The notes below the pieces were generated by a model, which was not told the DNA's origin, made no database searches, and saw only the letters and a program-made list of their open reading frames with translations. Below are positions 23,114 to 34,064 of a stretch of DNA of 64,000 nucleotides, piece by piece (position 1 is the first letter of the stretch; each line of letters starts with the position of its first letter). Both the position numbers and the translations under genes were made by a program. Source of the stretch: Zychaea mexicana. Taxonomy: Eukaryota > Mucoromycota > Mucoromycetes > Mucorales > Lichtheimiaceae. Where the stretch lies: NCBI RefSeq assembly GCF_025766255.1, contig NW_026516749.1, positions 62,001 through 126,000 on the forward strand, read 5' to 3'.

Positions 23114-23461
23114 ATGGCAAGAATTGTTTCACTCATTCTCAAGATGTCGCTTAATCTCTGGCGTTACTTCATTACGTCGTATCACATCGTCACAGCTCTG
23201 CAAATAAAAGGTATTACATCTATTCTTATTAATCTTATTTATTCTTCTTTTGTTAATACTTCTATTATAGAGCGCCATCAAACAGATCTCGAATATCGCG
23301 TATACTTCGACAAAGAACTATATTTCCTACTAGATGAAATAGATGGAGAGGAGCTGCTGGATGTAATCTGGCGACGACCAGTCAAGCTGCCAGTGAAGAC
23401 CAAAGAACCGTTCACCGAGTTTTGGCCGAATGGAATGAAGTCCGCTGGACATTGCTTCTAA
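23114..23461 (+). CDS. E1 small protein 4 (about 95 aa), unrecognised, intact
   Basis: Exons are 23114-23210 and 23271-23461 (intron GTATTA...TATAG, 60 bp). The protein begins 'MARIVSLILKMSLNLWRYFI' (a second ATG at 23144 could also be used). It continues 'ERHQTDLEYRVYFDKELYFL', 'LDEIDGEELLDVIWRRPVKL' and 'KEPFTEFWPNGMKSAGHCF'. No family is recognised. The acidic-aromatic middle suggests a protein-protein interaction domain. It sits between the HTH gene 3 and the right E1 end, in the same orientation as genes 2 and 3. No decay. Confidence 0.6.
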   Translation: MARIVSLILKMSLNLWRYFITSYHIVTALQIKGITSILINLIYSSFVNTSIIERHQTDLEYRVYFDKELYFLLDEIDGEELLDVIWRRPVKLPVKTKEPFTEFWPNGMKSAGHCF

Positions 23462-23791
23462 TGCAGGATCGGCTTTTGTGGATTGAAGAAATTTTCGCAA
23501 GATTGAAGTTTCTCTTGTGATGTGAAGTACCTCTTGTATTGTAAATAAAACCTTTTACATACACATGATCATTATTTTTCGTTTGCGATATCTTTTTTTG
23601 CGATTCTTTTATGGTTCTCAGAGCATCTATGTTGCTATATAAGGGTGATGTGCTAATCATCTAGTAGAAACTTGCCACTCCTATTATCATGTCTCATACA
23701 TCTTCCCATGTTTGTGATGTATTTAATGAGATGAACTGCTTTAGTATCTAATGTCATTTTTTAAAAATGATGCCGCTAATGATATAATTCA

Positions 23792-24017
23792 AACCGCCAT
23801 TATGAATTTACTATTCTGCCATCAACCTGAAATTACGGCCGCCATTATGAATTTATTATTCTGCCATCAACCTGTAATTCGGCCGCCATTGTATTTTTTT
23901 CCTCCTGCCATTCACGAAAATCACACCGCCAATCACAAACACCCCCAACGACAAAGTGAAAAAAAAGCCCCGCCATGATGGGAAAAAAAGCCCCGCCAAT
24001 CATTAGGAAAAATCCTG
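23792..24017 (-). repeat. E1 right terminal inverted repeat
   Basis: Mirror of 17791-18016, with the same repeated 'CCGCCATTATGAATTTA' words. Confidence 0.9.
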
Positions 24018-25985
24018 TACTACTGATATTCGATATGACCTTCTTCTCTATATAGTTCACGATCAAGCAATGACCGCTCACAGTTTCATCAGCGCAATTT
24101 ATAACGGTTTGACACTTTTTTATATGAAAGATGATTATTATAAGTGAAGCGTACCCAGCAATACTATTGATATTCGATATGCCCTTCTTCTCTATATAAT
24201 TCACGATCAAGCAAGGACCGCTCACAGTTTCATCAGCGCCATTTATAACGGTTTGACATTCTGTTTTATGAAAGATGATTATTATAAGTGAAGCGTACCC
24301 AGCAACAGTATTACTATTGATATTCGATATGACCTTCTTCTCTATATAGCTCACGATCAAGCAAGGACCGCTCACAGTTTCATCAGCGCAATTTATAACG
24401 GTTTGACACATTTTTATATGAAAGATGATTATTATAAGTGAAGCGTACCCAGCAACAGTATTACTATAGATATTCGATATGCCCTTCTTCTCTATATAGT
24501 TCACGATCAAGCAATGACCGCTCACAGTTTCATCAGCACAATTTATAACGGTTTGACATTTTTTTATATGAAAGATGATTATTATAAGTGAAGCGTACCC
24601 AGCAACAGTATTACTATTGATATTCGATATGAACTTCTTCTCTATATAGTTCACGATCAAGCAATGACCGCTCACAGTTTCATCAGCGCCATTTATAACG
24701 GTTTGACACTTTTTTATATGAAAGATGATTATTATAAGTGAAGCGTACCCAGCAACAGTATTACTATTGATATTCGATATGAACTTCTTCTCTATATAGT
24801 TCACGATCAAGCAATGACCGCTCACAGTTTCATCAGCGCCATTTATAACGGTTTGACATTTTTTTATATGAAAGATGATTATTATAAGTGAAGCGTACCC
24901 AGCAACAGTATTACTATTGATATTCGATATGCCCTTCTTCTCTATATAGTTCACGATCAAGCAATGACCGCTCACAGTTTCATCAGTGCTATTTATAACG
25001 GTTTGACACTTTTTTATATGAAAGATGATTATTATAAGTGAAGCGTACCCAGCAACAATATTACTATTGATATTCGATATGCCCTTCTTCTCTATATAAT
25101 TCACGATTAAGCAAGGACCGCTCACAGTTTCATCAGCGCCATTTATAACGGTTTGACATTCTGCTTTATGAAAGATGATTATTATAAGTGAAGCGTACCC
25201 AGCAACAGTATTACTATTGATATTCGATATGACCTTCTTCTCTATATAGCTCACGATCAAGCAAGGACCGCTCACAGTTTCATCAGCGCAATTTATAACG
25301 GTTTGACACATTTTTATATGAAAGATGATTATTATAAGTGAAGCGTACCCAGCAACAGTATTACTATAGATATTCGATATGCCCTTCTTCTCTATATAGT
25401 TCACGATCAAGCAATGACCGCTCACAGTTTCATCAGCGCCATTTATAACGGTTTGACATTTTTTTATATGAAAGATGATTATTATAAGTGAAGCGTACCC
25501 AGCAACAGTATTACTATTGATATTCGATATGAACTTCTTCTCTATATAGTTCACGATCAAGCAATGACCGCTCACAGTTTCATCAGTGCTATTTATAACG
25601 GTTTGACATTCTGCTTTATGAAAGATGATTATTATAAGTGAAGCGTACCCAGCAACAGTATTACTATTGATATTCGATATGACCTTCTTCTCTATATAGT
25701 TCACGATCAAGCAAGGACCGCTCACAGTTTCATCAGCGCAATTTATAACGGTTTGACACATTTTTATATGAAAGATGATTATTATAAGTGAAGCGTACCC
25801 AGCAACAGTATTACTATTGATATTCGATATGACCTTCTTCTCTATATAGTTCACGATCAAGCAATGACCGCTCACAGTTTCATCAGCGCCATTTATAACG
25901 GTTTGACACTTTTTTATATGAAAGATGATTATTATAAGTGAAGCGTACCCAGCAATACTATTGATATCCGATATGACCTTCTTTT
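24018..25985. repeat. 144/150-bp satellite array, about 13 copies
   Basis: 'AGCGTACCCAGCAA' recurs every 150 bp from 24292 to 25942 (144 bp when the 6-bp 'CAGTAT' is absent). Each unit also has 'GATATTCGATATG', 'TTCACGATCAAGCAA' and 'CATTTATAACGGTTTGACA'. Units differ at a few fixed positions in recurring combinations. Both lengths are multiples of 3, so a false 676-aa frame exists on the minus strand. Variant positions mostly change amino acids (V/G/F, H/P, C/G/S). E1 inserted in the leftmost unit; a partial unit remains at 17768-17790. Confidence 0.95.
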
Positions 25986-26433
25986 CTTCAATGTATGTAG
26001 GTGACGATGACGTAATCAGCCGGCGATTACGCCCTCAAGGTAATATGTTGTGGTTTGGGTGACATCTTCAACCATACGGTCGAGGGAGAGTGCATTATAG
26101 TTCTTAGTACTATTGACTGCTATTACTCTTAGTCACTGATAGTACTTTCTGATTTTATATACATAGTTGATCATAGAAAACGGGCGCCGTCGATCTCCTC
26201 AAGGCAGCATACAATAGTTTGGGTTGGTTTCACGGAAAGTATGCTTCATATTACATTTATTTTACAAACATACATATTTGATCATAAAAAAAAAGACTGC
26301 CGCCGAATTCTTTATGGGAAGGTACTAATGCCGGCAACAGAAAACGTCATGACGTGCTTTATACTTTTTCTAGATTTCTACAGTGCTGTGCCTTTGGAGC
26401 GGACTTTGTTTTACATGGCTAGTATAGCAAGCA
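25986..26433 (+). pseudogene. Decayed copies related to the 144-bp repeat at 32755-33330
   Basis: 26020-26150 translates as 'SAGDYALKVICCGLGDIF' followed by 'EGECIIVLSTIDCYYS'. This aligns with each unit at 32755-33330 ('SRDQSFKVIYIGLDNILKGI', 'EGRNIIVIAIDCYDS'). A second relic is near 26180-26250 ('GAVDLLKAAYNSLGWFHGKY'). The family is unknown; protein-level similarity suggests a coding origin. Confidence 0.4.
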
Positions 26434-26461
26434 GAACAATATGTGGGGAGCTCTTTCGCGA

Positions 26462-27916
26462 ATGCCACCTGAATCGCCATCTCCGAGATCTCAACAATCG
26501 TCGCCGACTCCAACGGCTACATCTCAACGCCTAACAGGGTACGCTGACGCAGCCCGCCGCTCCACCAGCACTAAAAACAGCAACCGGAAATCCATTTCCC
26601 CCAACACCTCCATCGTTTTATATAACGGTCCCCATTACGACGCAATCCTTAACACCGACCCAGCCATGCTCGCCATCGCCCGATCGCAAAATCCCAACAG
26701 CATCATCTTCAACATGCAACAACTCTGCACCAGTTCCGAAGTAGAGGACATCCTCGTTGAACAACTCGGCACAGTCGTCGCCTTGTCGACTCGTCTAAGC
26801 TCACAGAAACAACTTCTCGTTGAAGCACTTTTCAAAACTGAAGAACAAAAGAAAAAGGCACTTGAATCGGGTGTCATAGTCAAAAATGAACGTATCCTAG
26901 GCCTACCCCATGTAGCAGCCGATACCAACCTCGTTAAGATTAACTTGTATCAACTTCCAGTATGTGACCCAACTGAGTTAACTGAAGAACTTCGTTTAGC
27001 TTTGACGGCCTATGGTAAAGTCGCTCAAATCTGAGCCTATGTCTCTCGCCAGAACCATGTTCTTAGGGGTGAGGCCACCGCATTAATCGATGTCTCACTT
27101 TACGAGAAAGCCCCGACAATCCGCCGTTATCTTCACCTCAATTCACCTTTCCCCTCTCGTGCCTTCGTCAGAGCGAAGGGAATGCCACCGTTCTGCGTCT
27201 ATTGCAAGACCGACGGCCATACTATCAATAAATGCAAACTCTTACACGAACAGCGACGACGATCGCCCACGGCTTGCACCAGCTGTAACACCATCGGTCA
27301 TGTTAACGAAACTGATGTACGATGCATCAACCACCAAAGCCCCGACCCTACCCCCATCAACTCGGCGCCTGCTTCAGGAGCTGCGACTCCCATCCCTCCA
27401 CAAACTAAACAGGAGCCTAAGACGTCGGACATCTATATGGCCGACCCCAAATCTGGCACCTCTGCGTGGGATAGCAGACATGCCCCCGCTACTACAGACG
27501 ATGCAATGAACCGTTTCTCTTCGCCCAAACAATATGGTTCGCGCGATCCACTAGCCACCTCCCCCGTCACTGACTGGGCCGAAGACGCTCGCCTATATGA
27601 AGAACTCAACAATCGTCTGAAAGACATTTCTTAACAACAACAGCATCAACAACAACGAAACTCTCCGTCAACAACTGGTTCACCACAACAAGAGAACATC
27701 ACTGGTACTGGCCGATCACCAACTCCACCGAATCAAACGCCTGATGTGAGCAGCTAGGCCTCACCCCATAACCCCTCTCATGCTACTAACATGGACATTG
27801 ATCGGGAGTCTGCTTTTCCACCTCCCACTTCACCAAATAACACTGGCAATGCTGAACGCCGGTCTCATAGCGGGCGTCTTATCAAGACTCCCCCTCATCT
27901 TTCATCGTACATTTAA
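26462..27916 (+). pseudogene. LINE copy 1 ORF1 (nucleic-acid-binding protein), three nonsense codons
   Basis: The frame is continuous from ATG 26462 to TAA 27914-27916. An in-frame ATG at 26441 lies in the target duplication and is host sequence. The middle part ('ILVEQLGTVVALSTRLSSQK', 'KINLYQLPVCDPTELTEEL') is RRM-like in length and position. It is followed by zinc knuckles 'CVYCKTDGHTINKC' (C-x2-C-x4-H-x4-C) and a variant 'CTSCNTIGHVNETDVRC', then a Pro/Thr/Gln-rich tail. In-frame TGA at 27032, TAA at 27632 and TAG at 27755 stand at likely Arg, Gln and Gln positions. ORF1 of LINEs packages the RNA. Confidence 0.85.
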
Positions 27917-30900
27917 ATGAGTGATACAACATCACAATCAATTTTCCTGGGCACTCTCAACGTGAGAGGCCTTCAAGGCATAGCTCGCACTGAATATAAT
28001 AAAGAAAAAAACCCAAAAAAACACTTACTAAGATACTTACGCTCCTCTTCCCCCTCCCCTCTCCTTCATATATTAGCTATTCAAGAACACAACGTGACTC
28101 CCCCCTACTACCATAATATCGATTTACACCTCCAATCCCATCAATCCCTTTGGACCCCTCACTGTGCACTCTTTAGTTTAGACTCCAACATCCAATTGCA
28201 TCTCGTTAATAGCTGCCTCTCTGGCCGTGTCTTACTGGCTCGGGTAACGTATACCAACAACAACATCGATCCCTTCTACATCATCTGCATCTATGCTCCA
28301 GCAACATATTCACCACGCCGTCAATTCTACCACGAATTAAGCACCACCTGGTCCACTATTGCCAGCCCCAGCATTCTCCGTCGCTGTTTCCTCATGGGCG
28401 ACTTTAACCTTCAACTGCATCGACGCACCAACCATTGTCCAGCCTGGCGCGACATTATCTCTCAACATTTTACCGATTGCATCACAGAACCGGGAGACAA
28501 ACCACTCCCAACTTTTAGGAGCCACTGCGCCCGCACCACCATCGATTACATATTTCGCAGCTCTGAATTAATTTCAACTACACCCAACGTGCATTACCTC
28601 AACTCATCTGAGTGGACTGATCACTGTTTGGTAACCACAGCCTTACCCCTCCCCTTCAGAACAGGCCCAGGAATCTGGCGCCTCCACCCTTATTACCTCA
28701 CCCATGATGACTATGTTGAGAAACTAGACTACTTGTTTGATGTTATTCAAAATGATCCAACCACTAACAATCACAGCCCGCACGATCAATGGGACAACCT
28801 CAAAGCAGCTGTAAAGCAACTTAGCATCACCTATGGGCGCCACCTGAAACGCTCTCATCAACAAACCCAACATCTATACCGTGAACGTCTTCGAATCCTT
28901 CGGAAACAACAACCAAATCGAGACCGCCTACAAGCAATCGAGTCAACCATCGCCTCAAAACAGCTAGACGACATGGCCACACTGGCCCTCCGAGCCAAGC
29001 AATGCTGGCAGGAACAGGGTGAACGCAGTACGAAGTATTTCTACCGAGTTTTAACTCAACGCCAACAAAAACAATATATGCTGCATTTACGAGAAACAGC
29101 TACATCTACAACCTTCTTCACCACCCCCGAGACTATGTTACACCATGCACACAGTTTTTATGCACGGCTGTATACACCTGACCCCATCGACCAAGCCGCC
29201 ATTGACGAGCTACTCTCCAACATACCCGCCGACGTACACCTTCAACCTCATCAACAATCAACTTTACTTAACCCAATATCCATTGACACACTTGTCACGC
29301 AACTTAAGCATACCCCAAAGAACTCCAGCCCGGGAATGGATGGTCTTCCATTTGTTTTCTGGCAGCACGCACTTACTCATCCATATGTCGCCCAGCTCGC
29401 AGTACAAGTCTACAACGAAGCACTGTCCACAGCCACGTTTCCAACCTACTGGCGGCAAACCACCCTGGTTGTGCTGCCAAAAAAAGGGGATACATCTCTC
29501 CTCAAAAGCTGGCGCCCAATATCACTAATCAACTGCGACGCCAAGCTACTGACCAAAATCATCTCTAGGCGTATGCCCTTGAATACTCTCGTTAACCCTC
29601 TTCAAACTGGTTTTATGTCTGGCCAGTCAATTGCCGATAATGGTTTTCTTGCCCGGCTGGTAATGTCGCATGCCTCACTTCAACAGCATCCTGGTGTCGC
29701 AATGCTTCTTGATCAAGAAAAAGCATACGACCGTATCCATCCACATTATCTGCAACAAGTCTTGCAGAATTTTGGTTTGCCCAATCCATTGATTTCCTGT
29801 TTACATTCCCTATATTACCCTACAAATGTTCACATCAATATTAATGGTCATATTTCCCATCCCTTCGCCCAAGGTCGCGGCCTGCGGCAAGGCGACCCAC
29901 TATCCCCTCTCCTATTTAATTTAGCATTTGAACCTTGTCTACGTTCTATTCTATCTTCACCACTACTCACTGGTTTTTCTTTCTCTCCTATTAGGCACCT
30001 TCGTCTAGAAAACTCTCTCCCTGCTCCTCCGCCGTTAAAACTCTTAGCCTATGCCGATGATCTTCTCGTTTTTCTTCCAGTACCTCAGGAATTGTCAGCA
30101 CTCCTCAACATCCTTGATACATACAGTCGCGCCTCGAACAGCCGGGTTAACATTGACAAAACAGAAGTCGTATCTCTTTCTGGTGCCCCACTCCCGGAGT
30201 GGATGCCGGCTCTTGCAGACATCGGAATAAACGCAATCCACGATCGTACCTCTGCCCAAGCCATCCGCTACCTTGGCTACCCACTTAGTTCTCATCCTAA
30301 ACAGCTAGCAGCCTTCCTCGACAACATCATCAACAAAATACAACGACATTGTCAACTCATCCGGCAACGTAAACTTTCAATCCGAGGTCAAGGCATGGTC
30401 TTAAACTCACTCATCCTCAGCAGGCTGTGGCACGTTCTCACTGTCACGGCGGTGCCTTCATCCTTCTTTCGACTAGTTCGTACAGTCGCCCGCGAATTTC
30501 TCTCCGTTGGTTACCCAAAAACTGCTTGGTCGAACCTATGTCAACCGCGATCCAAAGGTGGTCTTGGTCTCCTCGACCCCGCCCTCCAACAACTTGCACT
30601 CCAATCACGATGGATACACGGAATTTTCAGTAGTACCTCCCCCCCTCTTATCTCGTTTTATATCCTTTATGAAGTTATGCAACACTCCAAGTCACCTTCT
30701 ATATTCTATGATTTCTTCACCAGCCAACCTATATCGCTCTTTCCCCAACTACTCCATCCCATCATCAAAGCTTGTCATTCACTTATCCCCCTCACTTTTT
30801 TCCACCAACCCCTACACATTACCCCTGGAACAGCTCTTGTTATTCCCCTCAGACTCTTGCTATTACCCTCATCTTCGATTCCTGTATCCACGCGCGCATT

Positions 30901-31648
30901 AGCTAAGCTTCATCTATTCGATCCTTTTGTCTTTGATCCTGGCGGATTTTTACGTGTTCGTCACAACAATGAAATCGACAACCACTGCAACACCGTCTTG
31001 GCCCTCAAACGGGCCTTTCTGTCTTCACAACTCCTATTTCCGGAATGGCTGGTGGCATTGCTCTCCCCCACCGCCTTTTCTATACCATCACATTGTATAG
31101 CAGAGGAACCCCTCGCCAATGCAATCCGTTTCACAAATCTACGCTCAATCGATCACCTATCAACCGCTACTCTACGCCGCACCATCCAAGCCCCCAATCC
31201 CGATCCCACCTCTGTCACGACCATCCCAGCCCGCAGCTGGCTCAAATTCTGGCGTGCGCCGATCCCCCACAACACACGTACGGTTTGGTGGCGCCTTCTC
31301 CACAAACATATCCCCACGCGCAGTCTTCTTAATAGACATATGCCAGCAATCGTTTCTTCAGATCGATGTCCAATCTGCAATTCTCATGTCGACACTATTG
31401 ACCATTTCTTTGTCTCCTGTCCTATCAAGCTGCGAGTGTGGCGTATCATCTGTCAACAAACCAACTGTGATTGGAGTACTACTGAGATCATACAATACCT
31501 CACCACCCTCCAACCCCCCACCTGTACACATCATCCACTCTCCGACACTACGATCAGCATTGTAATTCATAGCATCTGGTGCCACTATTGGTGCTTTGTT
31601 TTTGACCAGCAACGGTTCCGAGCCAGCGTCGTCGCCAAGAATGCCTGA
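27917..31648 (+). CDS. LINE copy 1 ORF2 polyprotein (endonuclease + reverse transcriptase), 1243 aa
   Basis: The ATG at 27917 directly abuts the ORF1 stop (TAA ATG). Residues 1-240 are the AP-like endonuclease: 'LGTLNVRGL', 'LAIQEHN', 'LMGDFNLQLHRR' and 'SEWTDHCLVTTALPL'. The reverse transcriptase spans about 480-790: 'SSPGMDGLPFVFW', 'KKGDTSLLKSWRPISLINCD', 'LLDQEKAYDRI' near 597, 'GLRQGDPLSPLLFNLAFEP' near 655, and 'LLAYADDLLVF' near 710 (catalytic DD). A zf-RVT-like motif 'CPICNSHVDTIDHFFVSCP' is near 1150. No RNase H was seen. The ORF has no premature stop, so the protein could be made. The TGA end may itself be a mutated codon, since a related frame continues about 22 codons. Confidence 0.93.
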   Translation: MSDTTSQSIFLGTLNVRGLQGIARTEYNKEKNPKKHLLRYLRSSSPSPLLHILAIQEHNVTPPYYHNIDLHLQSHQSLWTPHCALFSLDSNIQLHLVNSCLSGRVLLARVTYTNNNIDPFYIICIYAPATYSPRRQFYHELSTTWSTIASPSILRRCFLMGDFNLQLHRRTNHCPAWRDIISQHFTDCITEPGDKPLPTFRSHCARTTIDYIFRSSELISTTPNVHYLNSSEWTDHCLVTTALPLPFRTGPGIWRLHPYYLTHDDYVEKLDYLFDVIQNDPTTNNHSPHDQWDNLKAAVKQLSITYGRHLKRSHQQTQHLYRERLRILRKQQPNRDRLQAIESTIASKQLDDMATLALRAKQCWQEQGERSTKYFYRVLTQRQQKQYMLHLRETATSTTFFTTPETMLHHAHSFYARLYTPDPIDQAAIDELLSNIPADVHLQPHQQSTLLNPISIDTLVTQLKHTPKNSSPGMDGLPFVFWQHALTHPYVAQLAVQVYNEALSTATFPTYWRQTTLVVLPKKGDTSLLKSWRPISLINCDAKLLTKIISRRMPLNTLVNPLQTGFMSGQSIADNGFLARLVMSHASLQQHPGVAMLLDQEKAYDRIHPHYLQQVLQNFGLPNPLISCLHSLYYPTNVHININGHISHPFAQGRGLRQGDPLSPLLFNLAFEPCLRSILSSPLLTGFSFSPIRHLRLENSLPAPPPLKLLAYADDLLVFLPVPQELSALLNILDTYSRASNSRVNIDKTEVVSLSGAPLPEWMPALADIGINAIHDRTSAQAIRYLGYPLSSHPKQLAAFLDNIINKIQRHCQLIRQRKLSIRGQGMVLNSLILSRLWHVLTVTAVPSSFFRLVRTVAREFLSVGYPKTAWSNLCQPRSKGGLGLLDPALQQLALQSRWIHGIFSSTSPPLISFYILYEVMQHSKSPSIFYDFFTSQPISLFPQLLHPIIKACHSLIPLTFFHQPLHITPGTALVIPLRLLLLPSSSIPVSTRALAKLHLFDPFVFDPGGFLRVRHNNEIDNHCNTVLALKRAFLSSQLLFPEWLVALLSPTAFSIPSHCIAEEPLANAIRFTNLRSIDHLSTATLRRTIQAPNPDPTSVTTIPARSWLKFWRAPIPHNTRTVWWRLLHKHIPTRSLLNRHMPAIVSSDRCPICNSHVDTIDHFFVSCPIKLRVWRIICQQTNCDWSTTEIIQYLTTLQPPTCTHHPLSDTTISIVIHSIWCHYWCFVFDQQRFRASVVAKNA

Positions 31649-31851
31649 TATCACTTAGCCGAGTTCACAAGGAGCATGGGAGTGCAGTCTTCAGACGAGG
31701 AGTGAACCTTCTACCAGCTTAGTCTTCCACTTTAGTATTCTATATAATTTCCCCATTATTCTTCTTTATGTTTAAATTTTCAATTACAGGGCGTACCATT
31801 TTGGTTCCCCGTCATCAATAAAGTATACAAAAAAAAAAAGAACAATATGTG

Positions 31852-32500
31852 TGCGCACGGACGTCGATTTTACGGCATAAAGTATAATTTGATCGCCTGT
31901 GGTTTTGTATAAAGCGGTTCTGTAACTGGAACAAAGGTGCTCTTACAGACACTCAACGTGGGTGGCAGTACGCAATTTGTGCATTGTGTACAGCAATCTT
32001 TGCAGCTGATCGAGTCGCGGTGTCAGCGAAAGTGTATATTATTTTATCTTTGTTGCACATATAAAGTATTTTTTACAACGAACAATGTCAAAGGCAATGT
32101 CAAAGTTAACTTTATTGCAATCGGAATTGTACACTGTAGGGCAACACAAATCTCAAACAATTGCGAATGGTGAATGGTGGAATGAATGGACAGGTACGAC
32201 CTGAAGGGTAGCAAGCTCTTTATGCCCTCTCTTTCTGTGTAAAGCGGGTCCGTCACTCGAAAAAAGGTGCTCTTGTTGCTGTGTGAGTATTATTCTATCT
32301 TTGTTGCACATATATAAAGTAGTTTTTATAACGAACAATGTCAAAGTTAACATTACTGAATCTAGCATTGCAAACGACAACAAAAGTCTCAAGTCATTGC
32401 GGTTGGTGAATGGCAGAAGGAAGAGAAGGGTACAGCCTGAAAGCGTGGGAAGCAAGCTTTTGACAGAAGCCCGTCACCATGAACTTTATTACTACTAATT
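31852..32500. repeat. Imperfect direct duplication, two units
   Basis: 31931-32230 and 32265-32460 share 'AAGGTGCTCTT', 'TTTATCTTTGTTGCACATAT', 'AACGAACAATGTCAAAG', 'CAATTGCGAATGGTGAATGG'-like words and 'CCTGAAGGGTAGCAAGC'-like words. No protein is recognised. Confidence 0.6.
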
Positions 32501-32754
32501 CATATAACTTTCTTTTTTTTTATATACATAGTTGATCAGTTCTTGGCTGTTTTGACAGTTGTACAGCCACTTTCCAAACACACAACATGCTGCGTTGTAG
32601 ACTTTGGGCTCTATGCTAACTTCTCATACGGATCTCTGTTTAAAATACCATAGAGCTCTATGCTAAGCGCACATACGGATTTTTTACAAGACACAATGGC
32701 TTTCGCGACTATGGTTACACAAGAGGGTTCTCATATGTTTTGATGTTGTATTGC

Positions 32755-33330
32755 ACGACAATTCTTATTGCTATTGATTGCTACGATTCTCTTTTCTTTA
32801 ATAGCCATAGTTGGCGATCACGAAACAGCCGAGACCAGTCCTTCAAGGTGATATATATTGGTTTGGATAACATTCTTAAAGGCATACGTGAGGGGAGAAA
32901 TATAATTGTTATTGCCATTGATTGCTACCATTCTCTTTTCTTTAATAGCCATAGTTGGCGATCACGAAACAGCCGAGACCAGTCCTTCAAGGTGATATAT
33001 ATTGGTTTGGATAACATTCTTAAAGGCATATGTGAGGGGAGAAATATAATTGTTATTGCCATTGATTGCTACGATTCTCTTTTCTTTAATAGCCATAGTT
33101 GGCGATCACGAAACAGCCGAGACCAGTCCTTCAAGGTGATATATATTGGTTTGGATAACATTCTTAAAGGCATACGTGAGGGGAGAAATATAATTGTTAT
33201 TGCCATTGATTGCTACGATTCTCTTTTCTTTAATAGCCATAGTTGGCGATCACGAAACAGCCGAGACCAGTCCTTCAAGGTGATATATATTGGTTTGGAT
33301 AACATTCTTAAAGGCATACGTGAGGGGGAG
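32755..33330 (+). repeat. 144-bp tandem repeat, four near-identical copies
   Basis: 'TTGGCGATCACGAAACAGCC' occurs at 32811, 32955, 33099 and 33243, exactly 144 bp apart. Units differ at only a few bases. The frame is open through all four (48 residues per unit). Diverged relatives lie at 26020-26250, where the encoded pattern is partly kept. Confidence 0.92.
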
Positions 33331-33474
33331 GGGGTAGCAACAATATTATTATTGGTACTTGATATGACCTTTTATTTATAGTTGACAATGAAGATATGGC
33401 CGCTGCCAATTTCATCAGTGCAATTTATGACGGTTTGACAATCTCTTTTATGAAACGTGGGGATCGTGATGGAT

Positions 33475-33860
33475 TTTTATAAGTGAAGCGTACCCAGCAA
33501 TACTATTGATATTCGATATGACCTTCTTCTCTATATAGTTCACGATCAAGCAATGACTGCTCACAGTTTCATCAGCGCAATTTATAACGGTTTGACACTT
33601 TTTTATATGAAAGATGATTATTATAAGTGAAGCGTACCCAGCAATACTATTGATATTCGATATGCCCGTCTTCTCTATATAGTTCACGATCCAGCAATGA
33701 CCGCTCACAGTTTCATCAGCGCAATTTATAACGGTTTGACACATTTTCTCATATGAAAGATGATTATTATAAGTGAAGCGTACCCAGAAATACTATTGAT
33801 ATTCGATATGCCCTTCTTCTCTATATAGTTCACGATCAAGCAATGACTGCTCACAGTTTA
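33475..33860. repeat. 144-bp satellite, second block (about 2.7 copies)
   Basis: The same unit and orientation as 24018-25985; 'AGCGTACCCAG' is at 33487, 33631 and 33777. These are the short (144-bp) type lacking the 6-bp insertion. Confidence 0.92.
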
Positions 33861-33884
33861 TAGAATTGCCACGGCGATTACTTA

Positions 33885-34035
33885 GTAGGTGGAGTATACC
33901 TAGTATACCCAGGTATACCCCAGGTATACTCAAAATTTTTTATTTGATATTTAGATAGAAAAACCGTCCAGGAACACGATTTATTATGTGGAAAACTCCG
34001 ACCTAATTAATAGGTTGTGGAGATATAAGCCATTT
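33885..34035. repeat. 170-bp satellite, unit interrupted by LINE copy 2 (left part)
   Basis: 'CAGGTATACCCCAGGTATAC', 'GGAACACGATTTATTATG' and 'TTGTGGAGATATAAGCCATT' are present in the order seen at 52640-53200. The unit continues at 39433 after LINE copy 2. Confidence 0.9.
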
Positions 34036-34064
34036 CATTCAGGTTTCTCCGCTAATTTTTAAAA

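Larger units (their letters stand above)
17791..24017. mobile_element. Element E1: 6.2-kb multi-gene DD34E transposon with 226-bp inverted ends
   Basis: The termini are CAGGATTTTTCC at 17791 and the complement ending at 24017. Inverted similarity covers 17791-18016 and 23792-24017. TA flanks both sides (17789-17790 and 24018-24019). Removing the element and one TA joins the flanks into an uninterrupted unit of the 144/150-bp satellite ('CCCAGCAATA' + 'CTACTGATATTCG'). It holds one transposase (minus), one HTH gene (minus) and three small genes (plus). Boundary, duplication and the DD34E spacing place it in the Tc1/IS630/mariner superfamily, but the size and gene number are unusual for that group. 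Confidence 0.9.
26446..31839 (+). mobile_element. LINE copy 1 (L1-like, 5.4 kb), full length
   Basis: Flanked by an exact 12-bp duplication GAACAATATGTG (26434-26445 and 31840-31851). It ends in AATAAAGTATAC followed by a run of A (31829-31839). It encodes ORF1 (zinc knuckle) and ORF2 (endonuclease, reverse transcriptase, C-terminal zinc motif) in tandem. Only 16 bp lie between the 5' border and the first ORF1 ATG. The structure is that of L1-type non-LTR elements; the Grem-LINE1 elements of Mucoromycota are the likely relatives (inference). Confidence 0.95.

Noticed and set aside
23845..25875. 676-aa minus-strand ORF
   Set aside because: It is the 150-bp satellite read through (50 residues per unit), extending into the E1 right end.
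24018..25985. CRISPR array
   Set aside because: Head-to-tail satellite with no unique spacers, in a eukaryotic setting without cas genes.
32740..33381. 213-aa plus-strand ORF
   Set aside because: It is four copies of a 144-bp tandem repeat with no recognised domain; kept as a repeat only.
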